64,000 nucleotides of DNA from Aedoeadaptatus coli (GCF_900343085.1 NZ_OPYI01000011.1:29816-93815); one strand, 5' to 3'; positions 17,779 through 26,465 are shown, counted from the stretch's first letter. Notes: generated by a model not told the origin, from the letters alone. Made by a program: numbers and translations.

Positions 17779-19145
17779 ATAGAAGAGGGCATTCCCTAAA
17801 AATCATCTTTCTCAAGTATTTATTCAGTATCGCTATCGGTCTTGCGGCATCCGCGGGCCTTGCGCTGGTTCTTTTTACGGCGGCGTATCGATTGAACGGA
17901 ATCGTACCTGCCGATGCGACGGAACAGTTTATCCTTCAGAGCAAGGCGAAAATCGCCCAAACAGAGCCGTTCGATCCCACTTTGATTCCTGAGCACGTCG
18001 GTTACGCGTATTTCGCAGATAACGGGCACCTGATCGCCTCCAATATGTCGGCTGCGGAGAGGAAAAAAGCTGTGGCCTTTCTTCGGGGAGAGGTAATATC
18101 TACGCCGTCTTCCGCTTATATGGAGATCGAACGCCGGGGAGGCGTGATGGTAACCCACTATACCCTGAAACCTCGCTATACCAATCCCTGGATGGAGGCC
18201 CACTTCCCTCCTGTGAATTATTTCTTTGCTGCTATCATGGTAAGTCTATGCTTCATCAGCGCCATGGCCATCACCCTGATTTGGGCGAAACGTTTAACGA
18301 AGCAATTGGCGCCCATGATCGAGGCCTCAGAGGAAATTGCGAAACAAAATTTAGATTTTGAAATCGGGCCGTCGACCATTAAAGAATTTAACGGTGTATT
18401 AAATGCTTTGGAAAAGATGAAAATCGCATTGAGTCGATCCCTAAGAGAAAAATGGACGGAAGAAGCGAAGCGGAAAAATCAAATCTCCTCACTAGCCCAT
18501 GATTTGAAGACGCCTGTCGCCATTATTCAGGGGAACGCGGAATTGTTGAAAGAGACGAAATTAACCGATGAGCAAAGAGGCTATGTTGATTTCATTGCAA
18601 AAAACTCCACGCGGATTTCGACCTATGCCCATGCCCTCGTACAGGTAAATCAATCAAACGTATCCGGAGAATTGGATATAAAAAGTGTGCACGTCTCTGT
18701 TGTCGCGGAAAAAATAGCGGCCCTCGCCAGGGAAATAGCGACTGCTTATGGGCACTCCATCGAGGAGTCCATTCATGTCGGAAACAGTTATGTGTGGGCG
18801 GATTTAAAACAGCTGGAGCGAGGGGTACAGAATCTGTTCATGAATGCCATTCAATACTCACCCGAGGCATCGGCTGTTGAGTTAGTTATTTCGACAACGG
18901 AAAACTTCCTCGAGATTACCGTTGGCGATGGAGGTCCAGGTTTTTCTGACGAGGATTTAAAGCGAGCCTCGGAACCCTTTTATCGCGGTGATAAGAGTCG
19001 ACACAGCTCGAGCCATTACGGCTTGGGACTTTACACGGCGAAAACCGTCGCCGAATTGCATCACGGCCACCTGCAATTAAAAAATCGCCCGTCGGGGAAG
19101 GGAGCAATGGTTACTTTGATGCTGCCACTGGAAATAAATCAATAA
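17769..19145 (+). CDS. Sensor histidine kinase of the immunity operon
   Basis: 458 residues: a transmembrane helix near residues 14-40, an extracytoplasmic segment of about 110 residues, a second helix (near 150-172), HAMP-like linker, H-box (SSLAHDLKTPVAII) and catalytic domain with N-box (NLFMNAIQYSP), G1 (VGDGGPGFSDED) and G2 (YGLGLYTAK). The large sensor loop suits direct peptide sensing, as in NisK/CprK-like kinases. The start at ATG 17769 overlaps the regulator stop; an earlier in-frame start has no ribosome site. A strong terminator follows. Confidence 0.9.
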   Translation: MELNRRGHSLKIIFLKYLFSIAIGLAASAGLALVLFTAAYRLNGIVPADATEQFILQSKAKIAQTEPFDPTLIPEHVGYAYFADNGHLIASNMSAAERKKAVAFLRGEVISTPSSAYMEIERRGGVMVTHYTLKPRYTNPWMEAHFPPVNYFFAAIMVSLCFISAMAITLIWAKRLTKQLAPMIEASEEIAKQNLDFEIGPSTIKEFNGVLNALEKMKIALSRSLREKWTEEAKRKNQISSLAHDLKTPVAIIQGNAELLKETKLTDEQRGYVDFIAKNSTRISTYAHALVQVNQSNVSGELDIKSVHVSVVAEKIAALAREIATAYGHSIEESIHVGNSYVWADLKQLERGVQNLFMNAIQYSPEASAVELVISTTENFLEITVGDGGPGFSDEDLKRASEPFYRGDKSRHSSSHYGLGLYTAKTVAELHHGHLQLKNRPSGKGAMVTLMLPLEINQ

Positions 19146-19160
19146 TCCTGAAGATGATTA

Positions 19161-19204
19161 AAAGCTCTGTCTAATCTTTATGAAGATTAGACAGAGCTTT
19201 TTCT
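19161..19204 (+). terminator. Strong terminator, end of immunity operon
   Basis: An 18-bp perfect stem (19161-19178 with 19183-19200, core CTCTGTCTAATCTT) has a 4-base loop and is followed by Ts. The A-rich opposite side means it could also stop minus-strand transcripts. It marks the left border of the AT-rich insert. Confidence 0.93.
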
Positions 19205-19280
19205 ATTTACAACATCAAAGTAATATGTAGCGATTCACTTGTATTTATTAACTACCATTTATCGTCTCTGCCATATCAAG

Positions 19281-19802
19281 TTAATCCAGGTTAATTTGAA
19301 GCTGACGCATTAGGTAGAATAGATTAGCAGTTTTAACATCGAAGTGAGCGGCTACATCTGGTATTTTTGGGTTTTTACTGGGACTATTAGAGTTAAGGCC
19401 TTTATTAGGTGCTTCAAATGTGACGAGTGTGGTGTGATATACCGATGAGACTGCAATAAGCCATGGGTCGGCTATATCAGATTTAGACCATTCAGTAAGC
19501 GCCTCAGTTTTATAACAAGGGTTATCTTGAATGTAATCTAAAATGCGTCTATATTCGGATATTACCTGATTATTGCGTCGGTCAATATACTCTACGCTCA
19601 AAGATACTAGCCATTTTTCTAGGGCATCATCACTTCCGTTTAATAACTCTTTAGCAACTAAATCTAGGATTTTCACTTTTCCAGACTTAATAGCGATGCC
19701 CATCTTCTCCCAAAATTTAGATGCTAAGTCGAAGGAATAATATGATCGAAATGGAGTAATTAAAGAGTTGGAATCAATTAAAAATGTTTCACGCCCCATC
19801 AT
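19281..19802 (-). CDS. DUF4411-type PIN-like protein, putative toxin
   Basis: 173 residues, resembling the DUF4411 group of PIN-like proteins. PIN nucleases cleave RNA using a cluster of acidic residues. Candidates here are the early aspartate in FLIDSNSLI, the glutamate in VAKELLNG, and the aspartates in SKSDIADPW; the strand TTLVTFEAP fits the end of a PIN core. It overlaps the upstream metallopeptidase gene by ATGA, so the two form one minus-strand unit. Such pairs are known in many genomes and are annotated as toxin-antitoxin-like, but the mechanism is not settled. Codons are richer in A and T than in the neighbours, which suggests transfer. Confidence 0.7.
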   Translation of the reverse strand: MMGRETFLIDSNSLITPFRSYYSFDLASKFWEKMGIAIKSGKVKILDLVAKELLNGSDDALEKWLVSLSVEYIDRRNNQVISEYRRILDYIQDNPCYKTEALTEWSKSDIADPWLIAVSSVYHTTLVTFEAPNKGLNSNSPSKNPKIPDVAAHFDVKTANLFYLMRQLQINLD

Positions 19803-20965
19803 TTTTCACCAACTTTCCCAACAAGATTAGAAAATGTAGTGCGATTAGTATCGCTGAGGCGGAAAGCATCAGTGTACAAAGTTGTCCCTTCATTTACGCT
19901 ACTAACAAGCTGAGAAAAAAAATGGGGGTCTAATCGACTGGCAGCAGTATTATAATAATTGCCACCTGTACTGTTCTTCCTCTTTAACCTATCTTCTTTA
20001 TATAGTCGCTTGGCTAATTCAGCTGCTTCGGTATATTCTTTATATTTGATAAATTTATTGTCTAAAGCTTTTCTGGCAATGACCATGGTTCCACAATGGA
20101 AGTAGTTTGCCAGCTCAACAATCACCTCATTAGCAGGTGCTTTCCTTATTGTTTGCTTCCACATATCAATAAAATATTCTTGAGGGACTAAAACTTCTGC
20201 TGCAACAGCGTTGCATGTGGTTTCCAGATTGTTTACCTCAGTGTCGCCACTATATTTGACGTTAAACAAACTGTTTTCTCCTATTAAAACATGAGAGAAC
20301 TCATGAAGAAGAGAGAAAAGTTTCCCATTAATGGAGTCACTGCCATTAACAAAAATTAATGGGCTATACTCATCGACCAGAGTAAATGCGCGGAATTCAT
20401 CTACGGACAATGGGCGATGTGTGTTGCTTCCTACTACACCATTCATCATTACCATGGTACCTACATTACTTATAGCATGTCGTATACGATTAAAAGATTG
20501 AGGAGTGTTTTTAGAGTCGAGAAACCAGTCCTCAGATAGATTAAGTATAGCTCTAACTTCGTTAGTCACATTTTTAGCAGAACCATTTTTAAATTTTCCT
20601 ACGTAGTCTAAGGGGCTTTCGCCTTGCGAGATAAGATGATTACGCATCCATTCTTGCCGAAGAGACATATCGTGTATTGTATCGATTAAATTCCGACTCG
20701 GGTTTACTAACTCCAAACTATCGATGGTTCGATATTCAATTAAAGATAAGTCTTCTACAGGGGGGGCACTTAAGAAGAAATAGCCAAATGGTATACCTGT
20801 TGCTTTACTTACTTTTTCCACTTGATTGAAAGTAGGTTGCTTTTCACCGGCATACCAATCCTTTAGGTAGTTTGCTATTTGCTCCGTTAAAGTTTCCATT
20901 TTGACATGGGAGATGACCCAATCTAAAATCGAACGGGAAATAGTAACATTACATTTTTTACTCAT
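19799..20965 (-). CDS. HTH plus ImmA/IrrE-type metallopeptidase
   Basis: 388 residues. An N-terminal helix-turn-helix-like part (LTEQIANYLKDWYAGEKQP to GIPFGYFFL, residues 26-66) precedes a COG2856-type zinc peptidase core with HEFSHVLIG (HExxH) and the downstream helix TTCNAVAAEVLVPQE, whose glutamate is the expected third ligand. ImmA-like proteins cleave repressors; IrrE-like ones control stress genes. Here it could cleave or restrain the PIN partner, or repress their common promoter. The start at 20965 has an excellent GGAGGTGG site. AT-rich coding contrasts with the GC-rich flanks. Confidence 0.8.
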   Translation of the reverse strand: MSKKCNVTISRSILDWVISHVKMETLTEQIANYLKDWYAGEKQPTFNQVEKVSKATGIPFGYFFLSAPPVEDLSLIEYRTIDSLELVNPSRNLIDTIHDMSLRQEWMRNHLISQGESPLDYVGKFKNGSAKNVTNEVRAILNLSEDWFLDSKNTPQSFNRIRHAISNVGTMVMMNGVVGSNTHRPLSVDEFRAFTLVDEYSPLIFVNGSDSINGKLFSLLHEFSHVLIGENSLFNVKYSGDTEVNNLETTCNAVAAEVLVPQEYFIDMWKQTIRKAPANEVIVELANYFHCGTMVIARKALDNKFIKYKEYTEAAELAKRLYKEDRLKRKNSTGGNYYNTAASRLDPHFFSQLVSSVNEGTTLYTDAFRLSDTNRTTFSNLVGKVGEK

Positions 20966-21306
20966 TTCGCCACCTCCTCGTTTAAGACGTCTACTAGGAA
21001 TTCTAAAAGACTAATAACCCACCTTCATGCTATCACAATCGAATAATTGAGTAAAGAATTATTAATAAGCCATGACATAGCAGTAGCCATCTTGAGACTC
21101 GAATTAAGAATGGTCCTACAAATAATCAATTCGCACGAAAAATGGCCGTGAACCGCGATATTACTTTGGTTATATGAGTAATTTACCAGTCTCCCGCCTA
21201 TGGCACAAAACATACAAATGGACAATGTATGATCTTGTTTCAATTTATCCATTTTGAACGCCTTAGCGCTTGGTATGAAAAACACAAACCGACTAATAGC
21301 TTTTTA
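20966..21306. other. AT-rich intergenic stretch, no gene seen
   Basis: About 340 bases between the minus-strand metallopeptidase and the GntR promoter. It must hold the minus-strand promoter, but no clear hexamer pair stands out. A minus-strand open frame of 86 codons (21025-21285) lacks a ribosome site and any recognisable feature. No terminal inverted repeats or transposase remains were found at this edge of the insert. Confidence 0.5.
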
Positions 21307-21340
21307 TTGACAAGTGTTTATTACTGTTATATACTGTTAT
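21307..21340 (+). promoter_or_regulatory. Near-consensus promoter with direct repeat
   Basis: TTGACA (21307-21312), 17 bases and TATACT (21330-21335). TACTGTTAT occurs twice (21322-21330 and 21332-21340), across the -10 and start site. A repeat in that position is a likely operator for the GntR-type regulator encoded next, giving self-control; binding is inferred. Confidence 0.75.
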
Positions 21341-21356
21341 AGAAATGAGGGATACC

Positions 21357-21731
21357 ATGGACATCATCATTGACAATTCCGCATCGGTTCCCATTTACGA
21401 GCAGCTGCGGAATCAAATTCGCGATCAAATTATAAACGACGTGTTGGCATACGACGAAAAGCTTCCGTCCATTCGCGTCCTGGCCAAGGACCTTTCCATC
21501 AGCATTATGACGGTGAAAAAGGCCTACGATGCGCTGGAGGCGGATGGATTTATCGTGACGCGGCAGGGAAAGGGATCTTTTGTCGCCGAGAAAAACGAAA
21601 ATGTGGCGAGGGAAATCCTGCAAAAGGAAATCGAAGGGCACATGGAAGCCATCGTCGCCATCGCCAAGGATCACGGCATCGCCAAGAAAGATATCGTGGC
21701 CATGCTGGATATACTATTCGGAGGTGAATAA
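21357..21731 (+). CDS. YtrA-type GntR transcription regulator
   Basis: 124 residues: a winged helix-turn-helix (VPIYEQLRNQIRDQI to LPSIRVLAKDL, then MTVKKAYDALEADGFIVTRQGKGSFV) and only a short helical tail. This is the YtrA subgroup, which represses linked ABC exporters until cell-wall-active compounds appear. The ATG at 21357 follows GAGGG; an ATG at 21345 would lie within three bases of the predicted transcript start. Its stop shares a base with the ABC ATPase start (TAATG). Confidence 0.9.
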   Translation: MDIIIDNSASVPIYEQLRNQIRDQIINDVLAYDEKLPSIRVLAKDLSISIMTVKKAYDALEADGFIVTRQGKGSFVAEKNENVAREILQKEIEGHMEAIVAIAKDHGIAKKDIVAMLDILFGGE

Positions 21732-22585
21732 TGGACAGGATAGCGTTAAAAGCGATTCGCAAAGAATACAGCGCCTTTACCCTAAAGGGGATCAGTTTTC
21801 CCGTGAAAGAGGGGTTTATCACGGGCTTTATCGGCCCCAACGGGTCGGGCAAGACCACGACGATTCGCTCTATTTTAAATCTCAACCATTTAAACGGAGG
21901 CGAGGTGCTCTACCGCGGCGCGCGACCGGAAGACAACGACTACCTGCAGGATGTAGGCATCGTCCTGGACGAATCCTATTTTCCGGCAGATTGGTCCGTG
22001 GAGGACGTGAACAATGTCTTGTCCGTGGGCTATAAAAATTGGAAGGGCGCGGAATTTTTGAAGCGCGTGGCGGCTTTCGGCATCGACAAAAAATTAAATG
22101 TGAAGAGCCTTTCGAGAGGCATGACGACGAAGCTTATGCTCGCCGCCGCCCTTTCTCACGGCGCCAAGACTTTGGTTTTGGACGAGCCCACCAGCGGGCT
22201 GGATCCACGCTCCCGCGACGAATTTCGAGACACCATTCAGCGCTACATGGCGGAGGATGAGGAAAATACCGTGCTCTTTTCCACTCACATTACGGAAGAT
22301 TTGGAGGCCATCGCCGATTACATCGCCTTTATTATGGAGGGGGAACTCGTCTTTTACGGCACGAAAGACGATTTCTTGGAAGCTTACCGCATCGTCAAGT
22401 GCCGTGAGGCGGATTTGAAAGCCGCGGATCCGAAGGTAATTTTGGGCAAGAAAAAAACCGCCACTCACGTGGAAGTGTTGGTGGCGGCAACTATGGCCGA
22501 CGCTTTTGGCGAAAACACCGTGGTGGAAAAGCCCTCCATCGACCGCATTATGACGTTTTACCATCGAGGTGATGAAGATGCTTAA
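21731..22585 (+). CDS. ABC exporter ATPase, YtrB-like
   Basis: 284 residues with Walker A (GPNGSGKTT), a short signature LSRGMTTK (LSxGM form usual in this group), Walker B (TLVLDEPTSGLDPRS) and the switch histidine in FSTHITEDLE. A C-terminal extension of about 70 residues follows the nucleotide-binding domain. With the GntR repressor before it and a membrane protein after it, it forms a three-gene exporter unit like ytrA-ytrB-ytrC. The substrate is unknown; cell-wall antibiotics induce the Bacillus counterparts. Confidence 0.88.
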   Translation: MDRIALKAIRKEYSAFTLKGISFPVKEGFITGFIGPNGSGKTTTIRSILNLNHLNGGEVLYRGARPEDNDYLQDVGIVLDESYFPADWSVEDVNNVLSVGYKNWKGAEFLKRVAAFGIDKKLNVKSLSRGMTTKLMLAAALSHGAKTLVLDEPTSGLDPRSRDEFRDTIQRYMAEDEENTVLFSTHITEDLEAIADYIAFIMEGELVFYGTKDDFLEAYRIVKCREADLKAADPKVILGKKKTATHVEVLVAATMADAFGENTVVEKPSIDRIMTFYHRGDEDA

Positions 22586-23240
22586 AACCTGCAAAATGGA
22601 TTTTTTGGGCATTCGCCCTTATATGACGTGGAAGCCCATCGCTTTTTTCATCCTGTTTTCCGTGGGATTTACCTACATTGGAGATTATTCCGTCTTCCCC
22701 ATGGTCTTCGCCATGACCATATCCTTAATGATCATGACCTACCCCTTTGTCACGGGGGAAGATTCGGGGACGGAGCGGCTCTATCGCATGATCGGCATGG
22801 AAGATGAGGACACGGTGCGGGGCCGCTACCTTTATTCTATCGTCGTATTTCTCGTCGCCACCCTCGCCGCCATCGTCATTATGAACGTTGTGAATCTAGC
22901 GAAAAACGGCGAGCTGTTAATCGGCGAAAGCCTGGCGAGCGGCGGGCTTTATCTCGCCATGTACATCCTTTTTACGGACATCAACCTGCCGATTTTCTTT
23001 GCCGTGGGCCACAAAAAAGCCAAGGCGGTGGCCGGGGCGGTCCTCATCACCGCGACATTGATCGTCGTCGGCATCTCCGGCTTTGCCGCCTCGGCCTTTC
23101 CTAAGGAAGTCAAGGCTCTGTATCAATGGGCAAGCGCCCACGTACTTTTAATCGTGCTACTCGGCATTGTATTCTTGGCTCTTATGACCGTGCTTTCTTA
23201 TACCGTGGCTTTGAAAAAGTTCAAGAAGCGGGATTTGTAA
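22578..23240 (+). CDS. ABC-2 type permease of the YtrA-regulated exporter
   Basis: 220 residues with six hydrophobic helices, matching the ABC2_membrane_5-type permeases found beside YtrA-like regulators. The segment TYPFVTGEDSGTERLYRM between helices two and three is typical: a small cytoplasmic loop that should contact the ATPase. The ATG at 22578 is chosen because GAGGTG (22567-22572) is well spaced; two closer starts lie inside that site. It ends the operon just before a minus-strand tRNA terminator. Confidence 0.85.
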   Translation: MLKTCKMDFLGIRPYMTWKPIAFFILFSVGFTYIGDYSVFPMVFAMTISLMIMTYPFVTGEDSGTERLYRMIGMEDEDTVRGRYLYSIVVFLVATLAAIVIMNVVNLAKNGELLIGESLASGGLYLAMYILFTDINLPIFFAVGHKKAKAVAGAVLITATLIVVGISGFAASAFPKEVKALYQWASAHVLLIVLLGIVFLALMTVLSYTVALKKFKKRDL

Positions 23241-23256
23241 TCTGTGTAAAAGGGCA

Positions 23257-23280
23257 TAAAAAAAGACGCCCGTAGGCGTC
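23257..23280 (-). terminator. Terminator of tRNA-Thr
   Basis: On the minus strand GACGCC, loop TACG, GGCGTC is followed by seven Ts, directly after the tRNA 3' end. Confidence 0.87.
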
Positions 23281-23284
23281 GATT

Positions 23285-23360
23285 TGGAGCTAACGAGGGG
23301 ATTTGAACCCCTGACCTGCTGATTACGAATCAGCTGCTCTACCATCTGAGCCACGTTAGC
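23285..23360 (-). tRNA. tRNA-Thr (anticodon CGT)
   Basis: On the minus strand the acceptor arm GCTAACG pairs with CGTTAGC, followed by discriminator T and an encoded CCA. The D arm (GCTCAGATGGTAGAGC), anticodon arm with loop TTCGTAA (anticodon CGT, reading ACG) and T arm (GGGGTTCAAATCCCC) are all regular. A terminator follows. Confidence 0.96.
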
Positions 23361-23428
23361 GAATACTTCTATTATTTTAGGCCATAGGAAGGAAAAATGC
23401 AAGGGCCATGTAAAAATTATTTCAACGA

Positions 23429-23461
23429 GGCGGGCGGCGATTGAAACGGCCCGCCTTTTAT
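23429..23461 (+). terminator. Weak terminator-like hairpin
   Basis: GGCGGGC (23429-23435) pairs with GCCCGCC (23449-23455), followed by only TTTTA. It faces the plus strand, where the nearest gene is the exporter permease at 22578-23240. Confidence 0.35.
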
Positions 23462-23479
23462 AGTACCATAGAAGCGGTA

Positions 23480-23509
23480 TGGTATGATCCCGGGGAGCCG
23501 GGATTTTTT
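23480..23509 (+). promoter_or_regulatory. Extended -10 promoter overlapping a hairpin
   Basis: TGGTATGAT (23480-23488) is an extended -10. It runs into a hairpin of ATCCCGG (23487-23493) and CCGGGAT (23498-23504) followed by six Ts. Read-through RNA should terminate here, while RNA started near 23495 lacks the 5' arm and escapes. The motifs are seen; the logic is inferred. Confidence 0.5.
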
Positions 23510-23528
23510 ATATAGAGAGGACGCGATC

Positions 23529-24347
23529 ATGTCCGTTGCAGAAATTGAACGAAGCATTATAAAAAAATATCGAAAGACCATTTGGCGCCGCTTTATTAAG
23601 GGCATTAACGACTACGATATGATCGAAGACGGGGATGTCATCGCCGTGGCTATTAGCGGCGGCAAGGATTCTTTGCTTCTCGCGAAGCTCTTGCAGGAAT
23701 TAAAGCGCCACGGCAAGAAGCAGTTTGAGCTTTTGTTTTTAACCATGGACCCGGGCTATCTTCCCGCCATTCGAGAACAGGTGGAGGACACGGCGAAGGC
23801 CATGGGGATCCCCCTTCAGGTTTACGACAGCAATGTCTTTGAAGTGGCGGAGGACATGGGCGGGGAGAAGCCCTGCTACATGTGCGCCCGCATGCGCCGG
23901 GGAAGCCTTTACGACAAGGCCAAGTCCTTGGGGGCGAACAAGCTGGCTCTCGGCCACCACTTCGACGATGTGATCGAAACGGTGATGATGAATGTGCTCT
24001 TCGGGGGCAGCTACAAGACCATGATGCCGAAGCTTCATTCCACGAATTTCCAGGGCATGGAGCTGATTCGGCCCATGATTTTCATACGGGAATCGGACAT
24101 TCGCCAATGGGTGAAGTACAACGAGCTCACTCCCATCGACTGTGCCTGCACGGTGACGGCCAAGGAAAATTTCGGCGCCCGGGCCTATGTGAAAAACCTC
24201 ATCGAAGCCATTGCGGAGGAAAATCCCAACGTGGCCATGTCCATTTACCGCTCGGCGGAAAATGTGGAGCTCGGGGCGATTTTAGGTTATAAAGACGGCG
24301 AGGGAGAGAAGCACAGCTTTTTGGAACATTACGAAAGGAGAGAGTAG
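23529..24347 (+). CDS. TtcA-family tRNA 2-thiolation protein
   Basis: 272 residues with a PP-loop ATPase motif (SGGKDSLLL) and the paired cysteines of the TtcA group ([10 protein letters not shown], and CACT further on) that hold an iron-sulfur cluster. TtcA thiolates cytidine 32 of some tRNAs; close relatives include other sulfur-transfer enzymes, so the exact target is less sure. [11 protein letters not shown] is a family stretch. The ATG at 23529 follows AGAGAGGA; an earlier in-frame start lies in the promoter. It abuts the exonuclease III gene. Confidence 0.82.
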   Translation: MSVAEIERSIIKKYRKTIWRRFIKGINDYDMIEDGDVIAVAISGGKDSLLLAKLLQELKRHGKKQFELLFLTMDPGYLPAIREQVEDTAKAMGIPLQVYDSNVFEVAEDMGGEKPCYMCARMRRGSLYDKAKSLGANKLALGHHFDDVIETVMMNVLFGGSYKTMMPKLHSTNFQGMELIRPMIFIRESDIRQWVKYNELTPIDCACTVTAKENFGARAYVKNLIEAIAEENPNVAMSIYRSAENVELGAILGYKDGEGEKHSFLEHYERRE

Positions 24348-24348
24348 T

Positions 24349-25104
24349 ATGCGACTGATTTCATGGAATGTGAACGGCATTCGCGCCGCCGTAAAAAAGG
24401 GCTTTATGGATTTTTTCGACGACGTGGATGCGGACATTTTCTGTTTGCAGGAGACCAAGCTTTCCGCCGGCCAGTTGGATTTGGAGCTTGAAGGCTACCA
24501 TCAATACTGGAACTATGCGGAGAAAAAAGGTTACAGCGGCACGGCGGTCTTTACGAAGGAAGAGCCCATCCACGTATCCTACGGCATCGACATGGAAGAG
24601 CACGACAGGGAAGGGCGGGTCATCACCTGCGAATACAAGGATTTTTTCCTGGTGACCTGCTACACGCCCAATTCCCAGCGGGGCCTGGCGCGCTTGGATT
24701 ACCGCATGGCGTGGGAAGAAGATTTTCGCAAGTACCTGAACATGTTGGATCAGGTGAAGCCCGTGGTGCTCTGCGGGGATTTAAACGTGGCCCACAAGGA
24801 AATCGACCTGAAAAACCCCGCGGCCAATCGTAAAAATGCGGGCTTTTCCGACGAAGAGCGCAGCCAATTTCAAAATCTTCTGGACGCCGGCTACACGGAC
24901 ACCTTCCGCCACCTCTACCCGGATGCGGCGGATCGTTACAGCTGGTGGAGCTACATTACCAAGGCTCGGGAAAGGAACGCCGGTTGGCGCATCGATTACT
25001 TCGTGGTGAGCGACCGCCTGGCCGATGACATCGTGGAGGCGGACATTCGCGACGACATTTTCGGCAGCGATCACTGCCCCGTCTATTTAGAATTGGATAT
25101 TTAG
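24349..25104 (+). CDS. xth: Exodeoxyribonuclease III
   Basis: Mg-dependent AP endonuclease and 3'-exonuclease for base-excision repair. The 251 residues show the endonuclease/exonuclease/phosphatase fold: [18 protein letters not shown] (metal glutamate), [20 protein letters not shown] (Asp-Asn pair), WRIDYFVVS, and the final [11 protein letters not shown] with the catalytic histidine. Length fits ExoA/Xth of Bacillota. It begins two bases after the TtcA-like stop, so both probably share one transcript. Confidence 0.95.
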   Translation: MRLISWNVNGIRAAVKKGFMDFFDDVDADIFCLQETKLSAGQLDLELEGYHQYWNYAEKKGYSGTAVFTKEEPIHVSYGIDMEEHDREGRVITCEYKDFFLVTCYTPNSQRGLARLDYRMAWEEDFRKYLNMLDQVKPVVLCGDLNVAHKEIDLKNPAANRKNAGFSDEERSQFQNLLDAGYTDTFRHLYPDAADRYSWWSYITKARERNAGWRIDYFVVSDRLADDIVEADIRDDIFGSDHCPVYLELDI

Positions 25105-25112
25105 AGAATCCA

Positions 25113-25141
25113 TTGAAAAAGGGCGGGCAACAGGGTAAAAT
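25113..25141 (+). promoter_or_regulatory. Promoter of the flavodiiron gene
   Basis: TTGAAA (25113-25118), a 17-base spacer and TAAAAT (25136-25141), 45 bases before the ATG. Confidence 0.6.
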
Positions 25142-25185
25142 CTATTGTGGTATATGAAATAAATTTTTAAAAGAAAGGTGATACA

Positions 25186-26394
25186 ATGGCAGAAACGCGT
25201 TTTGTTAAAATCAATGATCACGTACACTACATCGGTGTAAACGACCGCTACACCCATTTATTCGAAGGCATGTGGCCTTTGCCCGACGGCATTAGCTACA
25301 ACTCCTACCTCTTCGACGGCGGCAGCAAGACCTGTCTTTTAGACTGCGTCCGTATCGACTCCGTGTCGGAATTTTTCACAAAATTAGACGACGCCCTCGA
25401 CGGCAGAAAGCTCGACTACGTCGTGGTCAATCACATGGAACCGGACCACACCTCTTCCTTAAAGAGCGTGTTGGAACGCTACCCGGAATGCAAGGTCATT
25501 ACCAATAAAAAAGCCGTCACCATGATGGAAAACTTCTATTCCGTCGGCGAAGACCGCGCCATTCTCGTGGCAGACGGCGAAACCATTGACATCGGCGAAC
25601 GGAAGCTCACCTTCTACACCACGCCCATGGTTCACTGGCCCGAATCCATGGTCTGCTTCGAAGAAGAAACCGGCATCCTCTTCAGCCAAGACGCTTTCGG
25701 CGGCTTCGGCACCTTAGACGGCGCCATTTTCGACGACCAAGTGGATTGGGAAAAATACCGCGAAGAAACCATTCGCTACTACACCAACATCGTCGGCAAG
25801 TACAGCGTGCAAGTCATTCGCGCCCTGAAGAAATTAGGCGGACTGGACATTAAGATGATCTGCCCGGACCACGGTCCCGTATGGCGCGACAACATCGGCC
25901 GCATCGTGAGCCTTTACAGCGATTTAAGCGAACAAAAAACCGAAGACGGCGTACTCATCGTCTACGGCTCCATGTACGGCAACTCCGAACAAGTCGCCGA
26001 AGCCATCGCCCGCTCCTTAACCAAAGAAGGCGTGCGCAACATTCGCATTCGCGACGTATCCAAGACCCACATCAGCTATTTAATCAGCGAAACCTGGAAC
26101 TACAAGGGCATTATCTTAGGCTGCCCCACTTATAATGTGGATCTGTTCCCGCCCATGGCCAATTTAGTCGAAGTGCTGAAGAAACAAAAGATGAAAAACC
26201 ACATCTTAGGCACCTTCACCAATTACAGCTGGGGCGGCGGCGCGGAAAAAGCCTTTGCCGCCTTCGCCGAAGAAAGCAAATGGGACGTGCTCCCCACCAC
26301 CGTGGATGTCATGGGCGCTCCGAAACAAGAAGATTTAGACAAATGTGCACAATTGGCCAAGGAAATGGCCGAAGCCTTAAAGGCAAGCAAGTAA
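25186..26394 (+). CDS. fprA: Flavodiiron protein, FprA family
   Basis: Cytosolic enzyme reducing oxygen to water and/or nitric oxide to N2O, typical of strict anaerobes. The 402 residues have a metallo-beta-lactamase-like diiron domain with HMEPDH (H-x-E-x-D-H), the histidine in PMVHWPES, the bridging aspartate in FSQDAFG and CPDHGPVW, then a flavodoxin domain from about residue 255 (VYGSMYGNSEQVAEAIA, GCPTYN) that binds FMN. No rubredoxin domain is fused. Own promoter and terminator make it a single-gene unit. The codon choice is strongly biased to GC-rich synonymous codons, which suggests high expression. Confidence 0.95.
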   Translation: MAETRFVKINDHVHYIGVNDRYTHLFEGMWPLPDGISYNSYLFDGGSKTCLLDCVRIDSVSEFFTKLDDALDGRKLDYVVVNHMEPDHTSSLKSVLERYPECKVITNKKAVTMMENFYSVGEDRAILVADGETIDIGERKLTFYTTPMVHWPESMVCFEEETGILFSQDAFGGFGTLDGAIFDDQVDWEKYREETIRYYTNIVGKYSVQVIRALKKLGGLDIKMICPDHGPVWRDNIGRIVSLYSDLSEQKTEDGVLIVYGSMYGNSEQVAEAIARSLTKEGVRNIRIRDVSKTHISYLISETWNYKGIILGCPTYNVDLFPPMANLVEVLKKQKMKNHILGTFTNYSWGGGAEKAFAAFAEESKWDVLPTTVDVMGAPKQEDLDKCAQLAKEMAEALKASK

Positions 26395-26400
26395 TAAGAG

Positions 26401-26426
26401 AAGCGTCGGGAAACCGGCGCTTTTTT
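26401..26426 (+). terminator. Terminator after fprA
   Basis: AAGCGTCGG (26401-26409) pairs with CCGGCGCTT, with one G-T pair, across a GAAA loop; TTTTTT follows. Confidence 0.85.
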
Positions 26427-26465
26427 GCTTGGTAGGAAAAGATTTTTCGAGCTGCTATTTATCAA

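Noticed and set aside
21025..21285. 86-codon minus-strand open frame in the AT-rich gap
   Set aside because: No ribosome site, unlikely composition and no recognisable domain.
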